64,000 nucleotides of DNA. It comes from Flemingiibacterium sp045636265 (GTDB lineage Bacteria; Bacillota; Clostridia; Oscillospirales; CAG-272). Where the stretch lies: positions 8,620-72,619 of the forward strand of contig JAZTXD010000102.1 in the NCBI GenBank assembly GCA_045636265.1. Reading direction: 5' to 3'. The position numbers and the translations under genes are program-made. The notes under the pieces are model-generated. The model made no database searches, had not been told where the DNA came from, and saw only the letters and a list, made by a program, of their open reading frames with translations. This document shows, in pieces, positions 1-7,753 of the stretch. Numbering within the stretch: the stretch's first letter is position 1; every line of letters begins with the position of its first letter.

Positions 1-1
1 C

Positions 2-232
2 ACGATAGGCCGCATGGAGAATGCGAAATCAAAGACGCTGAAGCATTCAACTCTTGAGAAAATCGACGGCATCGGTACAATCAAGGCAAAGAATCTTTTG
101 GCGCATTTCAAGAGCATTGCCGCCATTAAGAAAGCAGATAAGACAGAGCTTATGCGTGTGTCGGGAATAACCGGGGCAAACGCAGACGCGATAATAGAAT
201 ATTACAGTAAAAACGGAGATAAAAAGCAATGA
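2..232 (+). CDS. uvrC: UvrC C-terminal end (partial)
   Basis: The open frame enters from outside the window and ends at 232. What is visible is the last ~75 residues: a short linker and a tandem helix-hairpin-helix with the two typical hairpins, DGIGTIKAKNLLAHF and VSGITGANADAI. This is the (HhH)2 DNA-binding tail of UvrC, the subunit of the UvrABC excinuclease that makes the 3' and 5' incisions around bulky DNA lesions. The catalytic GIY-YIG and RNase H-like domains would lie upstream. The stop codon overlaps the rsmD start (ATGA), so the two are translationally coupled. Other (HhH)2 proteins (for example a DNA ligase or RadC-type tail) are less likely because the segment ends the protein and has the UvrC length and spacing. 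Confidence 0.8.
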   Translation, partial: TIGRMENAKSKTLKHSTLEKIDGIGTIKAKNLLAHFKSIAAIKKADKTELMRVSGITGANADAIIEYYSKNGDKKQ

Positions 233-783
233 GAATAATCACAGGAACAGCACGCGGAACCAAGCTTGCAACACTTGAGGGGGATGCAACACGTCCCACA
301 GCCGAGCGTGTTAAAGAAGCAATATTCAGCATGATACAGTTTGACCTGCCTGATGCGCATGTACTTGATCTGTTCGCGGGAAGCGGTCAGCTTGGACTTG
401 AGGCTTTGAGCCGTGGGGCAGAGAAGGCGCACCTTGTAGACAAGTCAAAAGATGCCGTGGCTATAATAAAGCAGAATGCGCAGAAGACTCACCTTTGGGA
501 CCGCTGCCGCGTTATAAACATGGACTATGCCGACTATATCCGCGGAACAAAGGATGAGAAGTTTGACTTCATTTTCCTTGATCCGCCGTATTCGAGCGGT
601 ATGGTCAAGTCCGCACTTGAAAAGCTTGCCGATTCCGACATTGTTGCCGAGGGCGCGTGGATATTCTGCGAGGACGAAACCGACGATGTTTTCGGCGGCG
701 ATGAGGCACTTTCCGAGAAGTATAACATCGAAAAGAAGAACCGCTACGGCAGAGTTTATATAACAGTTCTTACGAGAAAATAA
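229..783 (+). CDS. rsmD: 16S rRNA (guanine966-N2)-methyltransferase RsmD
   Basis: A 184-residue Rossmann-fold SAM methyltransferase of the usual RsmD length. Near the N terminus it has the family opening RIITGTARGTKL and TRPTAERVKEAIF; the SAM loop is DLFAGSGQLGLEALSRGA (about residues 47-64) and motif IV, which contacts the target base amino group, is DPPYSSG near residue 120. It methylates N2 of G966 in 16S rRNA during 30S assembly. It overlaps uvrC by four bases and is followed by coaD after 10 bases; the rsmD-coaD pair is common in Firmicutes. No separate promoter is seen. Confidence 0.93.
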   Translation: MRIITGTARGTKLATLEGDATRPTAERVKEAIFSMIQFDLPDAHVLDLFAGSGQLGLEALSRGAEKAHLVDKSKDAVAIIKQNAQKTHLWDRCRVINMDYADYIRGTKDEKFDFIFLDPPYSSGMVKSALEKLADSDIVAEGAWIFCEDETDDVFGGDEALSEKYNIEKKNRYGRVYITVLTRK

Positions 784-793
784 GGAGAAAGTC

Positions 794-1282
794 ATGCCAA
801 ATCCGAGAATAGCACTCATCCCCGGAAGCTTTGATCCGGTCACCGTGGGGCACTACGATCTCGTAGTACGTGCGGCGAAGATATTTGACAAGGTTTATGT
901 GACAGAGTTTATAAATTCCGCGAAGAGCGGCTTTTTCAGCGCGGATCAGCGCCTTTTAATGCTGCGTACGGCGTTTGACGGCATTGACAACGTAGAGGTT
1001 GACATCTGTGACGGGCTGCTTGCCGATTATGCGATCTCGCACAATATCGGCACTATCGTAAAGGGCGCACGCTGTGCGACCGACTTCGACTACGAAATGT
1101 CCCTCTCGCTCATCAACCGCTCCATTAACGCAGAGCTTGATACTGTGATCATCCCAACCAAGGCTGAATATATGCACATAAGCTCCACCATGGTGCGCGA
1201 GCTTATACGTTACGGATGCGATTATTCGGCGTGTGTTCCGAGCGGTGTAGCCGAGCTTATAAAGTCGTTTACAAAAAATTAA
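794..1282 (+). CDS. coaD: Phosphopantetheine adenylyltransferase CoaD
   Basis: 162 residues, the normal size for bacterial CoaD, which joins 4'-phosphopantetheine and ATP to give dephospho-CoA, the fourth step of CoA synthesis. The N-terminal nucleotidyltransferase signature is GSFDPVTVGHYDLVVRAA (the T/HxGH-type motif with the first His replaced by Thr, as is usual in this family), and the C-terminal ISSTMVRELI corresponds to the ISSxxVRE ATP-binding motif. It has its own Shine-Dalgarno (AAGGAGA) just after rsmD, and is the last gene of this transcript; the following 220 bases contain the promoter of the division cluster. Confidence 0.95.
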   Translation: MPNPRIALIPGSFDPVTVGHYDLVVRAAKIFDKVYVTEFINSAKSGFFSADQRLLMLRTAFDGIDNVEVDICDGLLADYAISHNIGTIVKGARCATDFDYEMSLSLINRSINAELDTVIIPTKAEYMHISSTMVRELIRYGCDYSACVPSGVAELIKSFTKN

Positions 1283-1399
1283 CATCATTATAATTACATA
1301 ATTTCCAAATATTGATAGATATATAAAATATATGGCTGTAAAACCTGCAAAAACTGCGAAAAAAGTTGAAAAAATTTTCAAAAAATCTTGCGAAAACTA

Positions 1400-1428
1400 T
1401 TGAAATTATCCGCATTATGCGGTATAAT
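1400..1428 (+). promoter_or_regulatory. Sigma-A promoter of the dcw cluster
   Basis: TTGAAA (1400-1405), a 17-base spacer and TATAAT (1423-1428). It lies 75 bases before the mraZ start, in a 220-base AT-rich gap, and is followed directly by the MraZ-box-like repeats. The spacing is exactly 17 bp, as in most other promoters of this window. Confidence 0.85.
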
Positions 1429-1434
1429 ATTTTT

Positions 1435-1463
1435 AAGGTGGGGAAAATAGGTGCAAAGTGGTG
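1435..1463 (+). promoter_or_regulatory. Three MraZ-box-like direct repeats (candidate operator)
   Basis: Three nine-base units start exactly 10 bp apart: AAGGTGGGG (1435), AAATAGGTG (1445) and AAAGTGGTG (1455). MraZ proteins are known to bind direct repeats of TGGGN or AAAGTG[T/G] type at 10-bp spacing just downstream of the mraZ promoter. Position (immediately after the -10), period and sequence all fit autoregulation of this cluster by MraZ. The middle unit is the weakest. Confidence 0.7.
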
Positions 1464-1502
1464 CATTTTACCCACAATTTGGTATAAGCGAGGTGAGTCG
1501 CG

Positions 1503-1922
1503 GTGCTTACGGGCGAATATTTACATACAATAGACGCAAAGGCGCGAGTTTTCGTGCCGGCTAAGCTGCGCGATGAACTCGGTGAAACGTTCATGCTCGC
1601 AAAGAGCGTTGACGGATGCCTTTCACTTTACCACCTTGATGAATGGGCAAAGCTGTGCGACAAAATCGACAGTCTTCCCGAATCGCAGACAAAATCCATA
1701 AAGCGTTTTCTGTTTACATTCGCATTTGAGGTTTCCCCCGATTCCCACGGACGCATCACGCTTCCGCAGGTGCTTCGCGAATATGCCAATCTCGATCGCG
1801 ATGCGGCATTCCTCGGTGTTGGAAACAGAGCAGAGCTTTGGGATGCCGAGCGTTGGAGTGCTATGAAGAATGGCGATGACGCGGCAGAAATAGAAAAGCA
1901 GATGAAGGAGCTGGGAATCTGA
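1503..1922 (+). CDS. mraZ: Transcriptional regulator MraZ
   Basis: 139 residues containing the two tandem SpoVT/AbrB-like MraZ halves: residues 1-50 with GEYLHTIDAKARVFVPAKLR and about 75-120 with SPDSHGRITLPQVLREYA; each carries the DxKxR/DxxGR-type motif of the family. MraZ forms a ring-shaped oligomer that binds repeats upstream of its own gene and represses or tunes the division/cell-wall operon. The start is GTG, chosen because it begins the conserved MLTGEY segment and follows a Shine-Dalgarno (GAGGTGA) by about 8 bases. Its stop overlaps the rsmH start by one base (TGATG). Confidence 0.95.
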   Translation: MLTGEYLHTIDAKARVFVPAKLRDELGETFMLAKSVDGCLSLYHLDEWAKLCDKIDSLPESQTKSIKRFLFTFAFEVSPDSHGRITLPQVLREYANLDRDAAFLGVGNRAELWDAERWSAMKNGDDAAEIEKQMKELGI

Positions 1923-2875
1923 TGAATAGCAACCCTCCCGCTTTTTCGCATTACTCCGTGCTTTTGAATGAGTCCGTAGAAGGACTTAACATAAAGCCGG
2001 ACGGTATTTATGTAGACTGTACCCTCGGCGGTGGCGGCCACTCCGCAAGTATTGCATCACAACTAACAGCCGCCGGGGGCAGACTTATATCAATCGACCA
2101 GGACAGTGCGGCGATCGCGGCGTCTATGGAGCGACTCAAGGAATACAGGGATCGCATAGAGTTTGTTCGCGATAATTTCAGAAATGTCGGAAATATACTC
2201 GAGCGCCTTGGTATAGAAAAAATCGACGGCGCTATCATCGACCTTGGTGTGTCATCCTACCAGCTCGACACGCCGGAGCGCGGATTCTCCTATATGCACG
2301 ATGCTCCGCTTGACATGAGAATGGACCCCGATGCAGCGCTTAGCGCATATGAGGTTATCAACACATATTCCGAGGACCGACTCAAAAAGATTATTTACGA
2401 CTACAGCGAGGAGCGTTTCGCAGGGCGTATTGCAGCAAGGATATGCACCGAGCGCGAAGTGAAGCCCATAGAAACAACATTTGAACTCGTAAACATAATA
2501 AAATCGGCAATACCTGCCAAGGCAAGAGTTGAGGGCGGACACCCCGCAAAGCGTACATTCCAGGCGATACGCATTGAGGTGAATTCCGAGCTTTCGATCA
2601 TAGAGCCAACACTGAATGCACTTATAAATTCTCTCGGCGAGGGCGGAAGACTTTCGGTTATTACGTTCCATTCGCTTGAAGACAGAATCGTTAAACAGAC
2701 ATTTGCCGCGGCGGCAACGGGATGTACATGCCCGAAGGATCTGCCGATATGCGTATGCGGAAACAAGCCTAAAATAAAACCCATTACCCATAAGCCGATA
2801 TTACCGTCGGAAAGGGAACTCAACGAAAACTCGCGTTCAAAGAGCGCAAAGCTTCGAATAGCGGAAAAATTATAA
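1922..2875 (+). CDS. rsmH: 16S rRNA (cytosine1402-N4)-methyltransferase RsmH
   Basis: 317 residues, full length. It opens with the family motif HYSVLLNESVEGL, has the SAM loop DCTLGGGGHSASIA (about residues 33-46), the DLGVSSYQLD segment and PAKRTFQAIRIEVNSEL in the C-terminal half, ending in SFHSLEDRIVK-type sequence. RsmH methylates C1402 of 16S rRNA at N4, in the decoding centre. It sits in its invariant place between mraZ and ftsL and is translationally coupled to mraZ by an overlap of one base. Confidence 0.97.
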   Translation: MNSNPPAFSHYSVLLNESVEGLNIKPDGIYVDCTLGGGGHSASIASQLTAAGGRLISIDQDSAAIAASMERLKEYRDRIEFVRDNFRNVGNILERLGIEKIDGAIIDLGVSSYQLDTPERGFSYMHDAPLDMRMDPDAALSAYEVINTYSEDRLKKIIYDYSEERFAGRIAARICTEREVKPIETTFELVNIIKSAIPAKARVEGGHPAKRTFQAIRIEVNSELSIIEPTLNALINSLGEGGRLSVITFHSLEDRIVKQTFAAAATGCTCPKDLPICVCGNKPKIKPITHKPILPSERELNENSRSKSAKLRIAEKL

Positions 2876-2891
2876 AAAAGGAGGGTGCGTT

Positions 2892-3674
2892 ATGACAGAC
2901 GCTAAGCTTAAAAAGAAAAAAAGCAAAGCCAAGAGCTCTGATGAGCGTATTTCCACGCATCCTTCATATAAAGAATATTCATGGGACGCACTCACCTCTT
3001 CTATAACGAATGCTAAACCGGTTTCGCACAAAAACGGTATCGGACAGCAGGTGAGCGCCGCAACAGGTACGGCTGTAAGAACTAATACGGGCTCCTTCCC
3101 GAATGTTGGTGCTGTCGGCACAAGGACCGGAGAGTTTACTGCTCAAAAGAATGTTAAGGCTGGTGTATCCGCGGGTAAAGCGAAGGTTAAAACCAAAGCG
3201 CTTGCAAAGGGAAAAAGCAAGAAGCTTGCCAAGGTGAAGACAAAGGTTGAATACCTTACCACGGATGTTGAGGCGGCAAGACGTTATTCCTTCCCTGTGT
3301 CGCTTGTACTTATGGCGGTGTGTGCTACTGTGCTCATCATGGCGATAATAACCACGGGCGTGCAGATAAACGAAATCACCGCACAGAATTCCTCTCTTAA
3401 GAGCCAGTACAGCCAGCTTGAAGAACTCCGGGACGAGTTGAATCGCCAGCTCGAGGTACGTGACGATCTTCGTGTTGTTGAACGTATGGCTAAGGATGAG
3501 CTTGGCATGGTCAAGCGAGATCAGGTTGACAGATATTATCTCACTGTGCATAAAGAAGATAAAATCGAGATAATTGAAGATGAAAAGCAGGAAACCACCT
3601 CATTCTGGGAAGGTATAAAGGATGCGGGAGGTTCGCTTATAGACCGTGTTCGCGGATTCTTCGGATTAGATTAA
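2892..3674 (+). CDS. ftsL: FtsL/DivIC-like septum protein with long basic N terminus
   Basis: 260 residues. Residues 1-130 are a cytoplasmic, lysine-, serine- and threonine-rich stretch without hydrophobic segments; residues 133-156 form one transmembrane helix; 157-195 are a coiled coil with leucine repeats (QLEELRDELNRQLEVRDDL) followed by ERMAKDELGMVKRDQ, the conserved DivIC/FtsL ending. The protein is a bitopic divisome component that pairs with FtsQ/DivIB to activate septal peptidoglycan synthesis. Identification rests on topology, the ending motif and position between rsmH and the PBP gene. Typical FtsL is 90-120 residues, so the cytoplasmic part is unusually long. Shine-Dalgarno AAGGAGGG precedes the ATG. 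Confidence 0.82.
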   Translation: MTDAKLKKKKSKAKSSDERISTHPSYKEYSWDALTSSITNAKPVSHKNGIGQQVSAATGTAVRTNTGSFPNVGAVGTRTGEFTAQKNVKAGVSAGKAKVKTKALAKGKSKKLAKVKTKVEYLTTDVEAARRYSFPVSLVLMAVCATVLIMAIITTGVQINEITAQNSSLKSQYSQLEELRDELNRQLEVRDDLRVVERMAKDELGMVKRDQVDRYYLTVHKEDKIEIIEDEKQETTSFWEGIKDAGGSLIDRVRGFFGLD

Positions 3675-3723
3675 ATCAGTCATTTTAGTATGATTTTTTG
3701 CGTATTATAGTATCAGAACAAGC

Positions 3724-3765
3724 TTCGGAGAGTAGGCACCGTTATTTAGTCGCTTACTCTCCGAA
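3724..3765 (+). other. 14-bp stem-loop between ftsL and ftsI
   Basis: Left arm 3724-3737 (TTCGGAGAGTAGGC) pairs with 3752-3765 (GCTTACTCTCCGAA), 14 pairs with one G-T wobble and a 14-base loop. It is followed by TTTCCC and not by a T-run, so it is not a standard terminator. It lies in the longest gap (155 bases) inside the front part of the cluster and could be an RNA processing site, a 3' stabilising structure or a weak attenuator; the sequence does not decide. Confidence 0.55.
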
Positions 3766-3829
3766 ATTTCCCATTTATAAAGATATTTTCAGATTCGCTA
3801 AAAAGGCGGGAAAGGAAGCGGTTTAAAAT

Positions 3830-6148
3830 ATGCCTTTCATGTCACAGCGCGCAAGCGCACTCAAGAGAACGGTTGCATTTTTGCTTATCATCGTTGCATG
3901 CATGACATTTTTAATTGTGGAACTGTTCTCGCTTCAGATAATAGAGAATGACAAATATCAGGCTATAGTTATAGATCAGCTCACCAAAGAATACACCACG
4001 GCAGCAGAGCGCGGAAAAATATTCGACACAAATATGAATCTGCTTGTCACCAATACTACGGTATACCGCATATTTATATCTCCTTATGCGATAAATCAGT
4101 ATGACGGAGAGGATCCCACAAAAGATGAACTCAAGGACATGATCGCCGACAAGCTTGTTGAGGTGCTCGGTGTTGAGCGCGAAGCTGTGTATGAAAAATA
4201 CGCAAAGACTAACCGTCAGGACGAAACCATAATGAAGAACGTTGAGCCTGACAAAGCGGAAATTCTTCGTGCGTTTGTTAAGGAAAACAAGCTGAGTGAC
4301 AAGCTCTATATTTCCGCAACTTCGAAGAGATACTACTGCTACGGGAATCTCGCATCCCACCTTGTCGGTTTCACCAACTCGGACGGCGACGGAGTTTACG
4401 GTATTGAGGCTACATATAACGATTACCTCAAGGGAACTTCCGGCAAATACATAACCGCGCGCAACGCTCTTCAGCAGGATATGCCGTTTAAATACGAGAG
4501 CTACGTAGGCGCGGAAAACGGAGCAAATCTCGTTACCACTATAGACATGCGCCTCCAGTATGAGCTTGAAAATCAGGTCATAGCTGCATACGAATCCGCA
4601 CAGGCGACAAACCGTGTCTGCGGTATCGTTATGGACGTAAACACCGGCGGTATACTCGCGTCTGCGGTTTACCCGAACTATGACTGCAATGACCCGTATG
4701 CGCTTGACGAGGAGCATATGCAAAAGCTTATCGAAAGCGGATATGCCGAGGGCACGGCTGAATATAACGAGCTTCGCACAAACCTTGTTTATCAGATGTG
4801 GAACAATAAGGTTGTCAGCGAGCCGTATGAACCGGGCTCCACATTCAAGATAATTACGTCTGCTATCGCCCTTGAAGAGGGACTCGTGAGCGTTGACGAT
4901 ACGTTCACCTGCTACGGTCACTACTTTATCGAAGGATACGGCACGCCGATTCCGTGCCACCGAAGGGACGGACACGGAAAGGTAACCTTTGCACGCGGAC
5001 TTCAGCAGTCCTGCAACCCGCTTATGATGAATACTATGGAAAAAATCGGACGCGACACCTTCTATAAGTATTTTGAAGCGCTCGGATACACATCCAAAAC
5101 CGGTGTTGACCTCACGGGCGAGGCAAGGGGAATTTACCTTCCCGCGAATGATATGCACAACGTCGAGCTTGCGGTATACTCATTCGGTCAGACCTTTAAG
5201 GCAACACCCCTGCAGCAGCTTTCTGCAATCTGCACTGTTGCAAACGGCGGATATCTTGTAACTCCCCATGTTCTCAAGGAAATGGTTGACGATGACGGAA
5301 ACGTTATCTATTCATATGAAACCGAGCATAAGGTTCAGATATTCTCTGAAGAAACCTGCAATACAATAACACAAATCCTCGCAGAAGGTGTTGCTACCGA
5401 CGGCGGCGCGAGAAATGCATACACCAAGGGTTACAGCGTGGCCGCAAAGACCGGTACATCACAGAAGCAGGATAAATACGTCTACTATGATGCGGAGGGA
5501 AATGTTGTTTCCATTGAGGACGAGTGGGTAACCTCGGAGCGTCCTTACCGTATCGGATCCACTGTTGCATTCGCTCCGGCGGATGATCCTCAGATAGCAG
5601 TTATCATCATCGTTGACGAGCCGTCATCGGGCGGTAACTTCGGAAGTATTGTAGCTGCTCCGTACATTTCGAACTTCCTGTCGGTTGCTATGCCGTACCT
5701 CGGCTATGAGCCGCAGTATACGGAAGCGGAGCTTGCAAGTATTGACGTGGGCATTACCGATCTTACCGGCGTTGACATTGAAGATGCGATGCTTTATCTT
5801 GCTAACCGCAAGCTGAAGTTCAAGAAAGTCGGCGACGGAAACATCGTTATTGCACAGACTCCCGAGGGTGGAAGCAGACTTTCCACCGACAGCGGCGTGG
5901 TATATCTCTATACCGGTGACGCTGAAATATCAGATTCGGTAACAGTTCCCGATGTTCTCGGAAAGACCGGAGCGGAATGTAACCGAGTGATCACGGGCGC
6001 CAAGCTGAATATAAAGATAAAAGGTGCTACAAACTATAATGTAGGCGGCGGTGCGCAGGTAATATCGCAGTCGCCGGCGGCGGGAACACAGGTTCCGCCC
6101 GGTACAATAGTAACCGTAGAATTCCGTTATCTCGACGGTACGGACTGA
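3830..6148 (+). CDS. ftsI: Class B penicillin-binding protein (FtsI/PbpB type) with two PASTA domains
   Basis: 772 residues. One N-terminal transmembrane anchor (about 13-35), a PBP dimerisation domain (about 50-225), a transpeptidase domain with all three active-site motifs (STFK at 337-340 with catalytic Ser337, SCN at 394-396, KTG at 540-542), then two PASTA units (about 640-700 and 703-770). It cross-links septal peptidoglycan. Two PASTA units and cluster position resemble vegetative PbpB; the sporulation paralog SpoVD has one, so a mixed role cannot be excluded. Shine-Dalgarno AAAGGAAG lies about 13 bases upstream of the ATG at 3830 and a second in-frame ATG lies at 3839, so the start is uncertain by three residues. 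Confidence 0.95.
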   Translation: MPFMSQRASALKRTVAFLLIIVACMTFLIVELFSLQIIENDKYQAIVIDQLTKEYTTAAERGKIFDTNMNLLVTNTTVYRIFISPYAINQYDGEDPTKDELKDMIADKLVEVLGVEREAVYEKYAKTNRQDETIMKNVEPDKAEILRAFVKENKLSDKLYISATSKRYYCYGNLASHLVGFTNSDGDGVYGIEATYNDYLKGTSGKYITARNALQQDMPFKYESYVGAENGANLVTTIDMRLQYELENQVIAAYESAQATNRVCGIVMDVNTGGILASAVYPNYDCNDPYALDEEHMQKLIESGYAEGTAEYNELRTNLVYQMWNNKVVSEPYEPGSTFKIITSAIALEEGLVSVDDTFTCYGHYFIEGYGTPIPCHRRDGHGKVTFARGLQQSCNPLMMNTMEKIGRDTFYKYFEALGYTSKTGVDLTGEARGIYLPANDMHNVELAVYSFGQTFKATPLQQLSAICTVANGGYLVTPHVLKEMVDDDGNVIYSYETEHKVQIFSEETCNTITQILAEGVATDGGARNAYTKGYSVAAKTGTSQKQDKYVYYDAEGNVVSIEDEWVTSERPYRIGSTVAFAPADDPQIAVIIIVDEPSSGGNFGSIVAAPYISNFLSVAMPYLGYEPQYTEAELASIDVGITDLTGVDIEDAMLYLANRKLKFKKVGDGNIVIAQTPEGGSRLSTDSGVVYLYTGDAEISDSVTVPDVLGKTGAECNRVITGAKLNIKIKGATNYNVGGGAQVISQSPAAGTQVPPGTIVTVEFRYLDGTD

Positions 6149-6213
6149 TGTCATAATAAACCGTCCCCCAGCGTAAATATCATATAAACGATATAACGCG
6201 GAGGATATGGTAT

Positions 6214-7728
6214 ATGGCAGTACTTAGCACACTCACAAGGAAGATAGCAATTACCGGAACAAACCTTAAAAGTTTTGATGTAAACTGCGGAGTGCTTCGC
6301 ACAAATTCGCTTGAATGTTTGGCCGGGGATACGTTCATATGTATCCCCGGAACAAAGCTCGACGGGCATGATTTTATATGCACGGCGGTGCAGAACGGTG
6401 CGAGTCTTATCGTATGTGAGCATGTTACGCCGTGGCTTCTGGAGCATCCCGAGGTTCACTATATCACAGTTGCAAACGCGCGTCTTGCCGTGGCTCATAT
6501 GTGGAACGAATACTGCGGCAGACCCTCGGAAAAAATGATGCTCGTTGCCGTGACGGGAACAAACGGCAAAACATCGACCACATATTTTCTGCGCGAAATA
6601 TTCAAGGCGGCAGGCTATAAAACCGGAGTTATCGGTACTGTTCGCTGTCTTATAGGCGACGGGGAAGCCATACTTACCGATGACAGTATGTCACACGTTA
6701 ATTCCATGACCACGCCGGCGCCTGAGAAGCTATATCCGATGCTTGAGCGTATGGCGGATGCCGGGGTTGAGATCGTGTTTATGGAAGCGTCGTCACATTC
6801 GCTTTCCCAGTACAGACTTGATCCGCTTTTGTTTATTGCCGGAGTTTTCACGGGACTTACGCAGGATCATCTCGACTATCACGGTTCGATGGAAGAGTAT
6901 TATCTCTCCAAACGCAGACTTTTCACCCTGTGCGGTGCGGCTGTTATAAATGCGGACGATGAGTACGGCGCAAGGCTTGCAAAAGAGATATCTGTGCCGT
7001 GTGCCATGTATTCGCCGCTTGGAAAAGTGGCTGATTTCACCGCATCACAGACAATATGCGACGGCTCGGACGGAATAAAGTATACATTCCGCGATAAAAG
7101 CGGAGAATGTAAAATAAAATGCGGCTCGGTCGGCTCGTTTATGGTTGCCAACACGCTCGCTGCGGCAAGCGTTGCAAGACTTTTTGGCATAAAGCGTGAG
7201 GTTATTGCCAGAGCGCTTGAGGGCTGCCCTCAGATTCCCGGCAGAATGGAAAGAGTGCCGCTCCCCGATAATTGCGATTTTGAAATCTTTATCGACTATG
7301 CGCATACACCCGATGCGCTTGAGCGTGTACTTCACTCACTCCTCGCGGCAAAGAAGCTAGGCGGCAGACTCGTTGTTCTGTTTGGATGCGGTGGGGACCG
7401 CGACAGAACAAAGCGTCCGATAATGGGACGTATCGCAACATCTCTTGCCGAGCTCACGGTTCTGACCGACGACAACAGCCGAAGCGAAAATCCGCGTGCT
7501 ATAATATGCGATATTCTTCGCGGCACGGTTTGCACAGCATGCTGTAAGGTTATAGAAAACAGAGAAGAAGCTATAAAATGGGTTATAGCAAATCACCGAC
7601 CGAATGACACAATACTACTTGCCGGCAAGGGGCATGAGGATTATGAAATATCCGCCGGCGGAAAACGTCCGTTTTCCGAAAAGGCGATAATATACGAAGC
7701 AGTTAAGCAATATTACAACCGCGGCTGA
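6214..7728 (+). CDS. murE: UDP-MurNAc-tripeptide synthetase MurE
   Basis: 504 residues in the three-domain Mur ligase layout: UDP-binding N domain, central ATPase domain with P-loop GTNGKTSTT (115-123), and C-terminal ligand domain. It adds the third amino acid to UDP-MurNAc-L-Ala-D-Glu. The amino-acid specificity motif reads DNSR at 420-423 followed by SENPR; the Arg of the DNPR motif, which binds the meso-DAP carboxylate in DAP-type enzymes, is kept while Pro is Ser. Together with dapL at 56128-57312 this points to meso-diaminopimelate. Shine-Dalgarno GGAGGA precedes the ATG. Alternative specificity for lysine is unlikely but not excluded by sequence alone. Confidence 0.95.
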   Translation: MAVLSTLTRKIAITGTNLKSFDVNCGVLRTNSLECLAGDTFICIPGTKLDGHDFICTAVQNGASLIVCEHVTPWLLEHPEVHYITVANARLAVAHMWNEYCGRPSEKMMLVAVTGTNGKTSTTYFLREIFKAAGYKTGVIGTVRCLIGDGEAILTDDSMSHVNSMTTPAPEKLYPMLERMADAGVEIVFMEASSHSLSQYRLDPLLFIAGVFTGLTQDHLDYHGSMEEYYLSKRRLFTLCGAAVINADDEYGARLAKEISVPCAMYSPLGKVADFTASQTICDGSDGIKYTFRDKSGECKIKCGSVGSFMVANTLAAASVARLFGIKREVIARALEGCPQIPGRMERVPLPDNCDFEIFIDYAHTPDALERVLHSLLAAKKLGGRLVVLFGCGGDRDRTKRPIMGRIATSLAELTVLTDDNSRSENPRAIICDILRGTVCTACCKVIENREEAIKWVIANHRPNDTILLAGKGHEDYEISAGGKRPFSEKAIIYEAVKQYYNRG

Positions 7729-7753
7729 CTACCATGCGAAAGGACTTGTAAAT

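Noticed and set aside
3911..5158. 415-codon open frame on the minus strand opposite ftsI
   Set aside because: It lies wholly inside a well-supported gene, has no ribosome site or family motifs, and its composition (many Cys, Val, Arg) is that of an antisense shadow.
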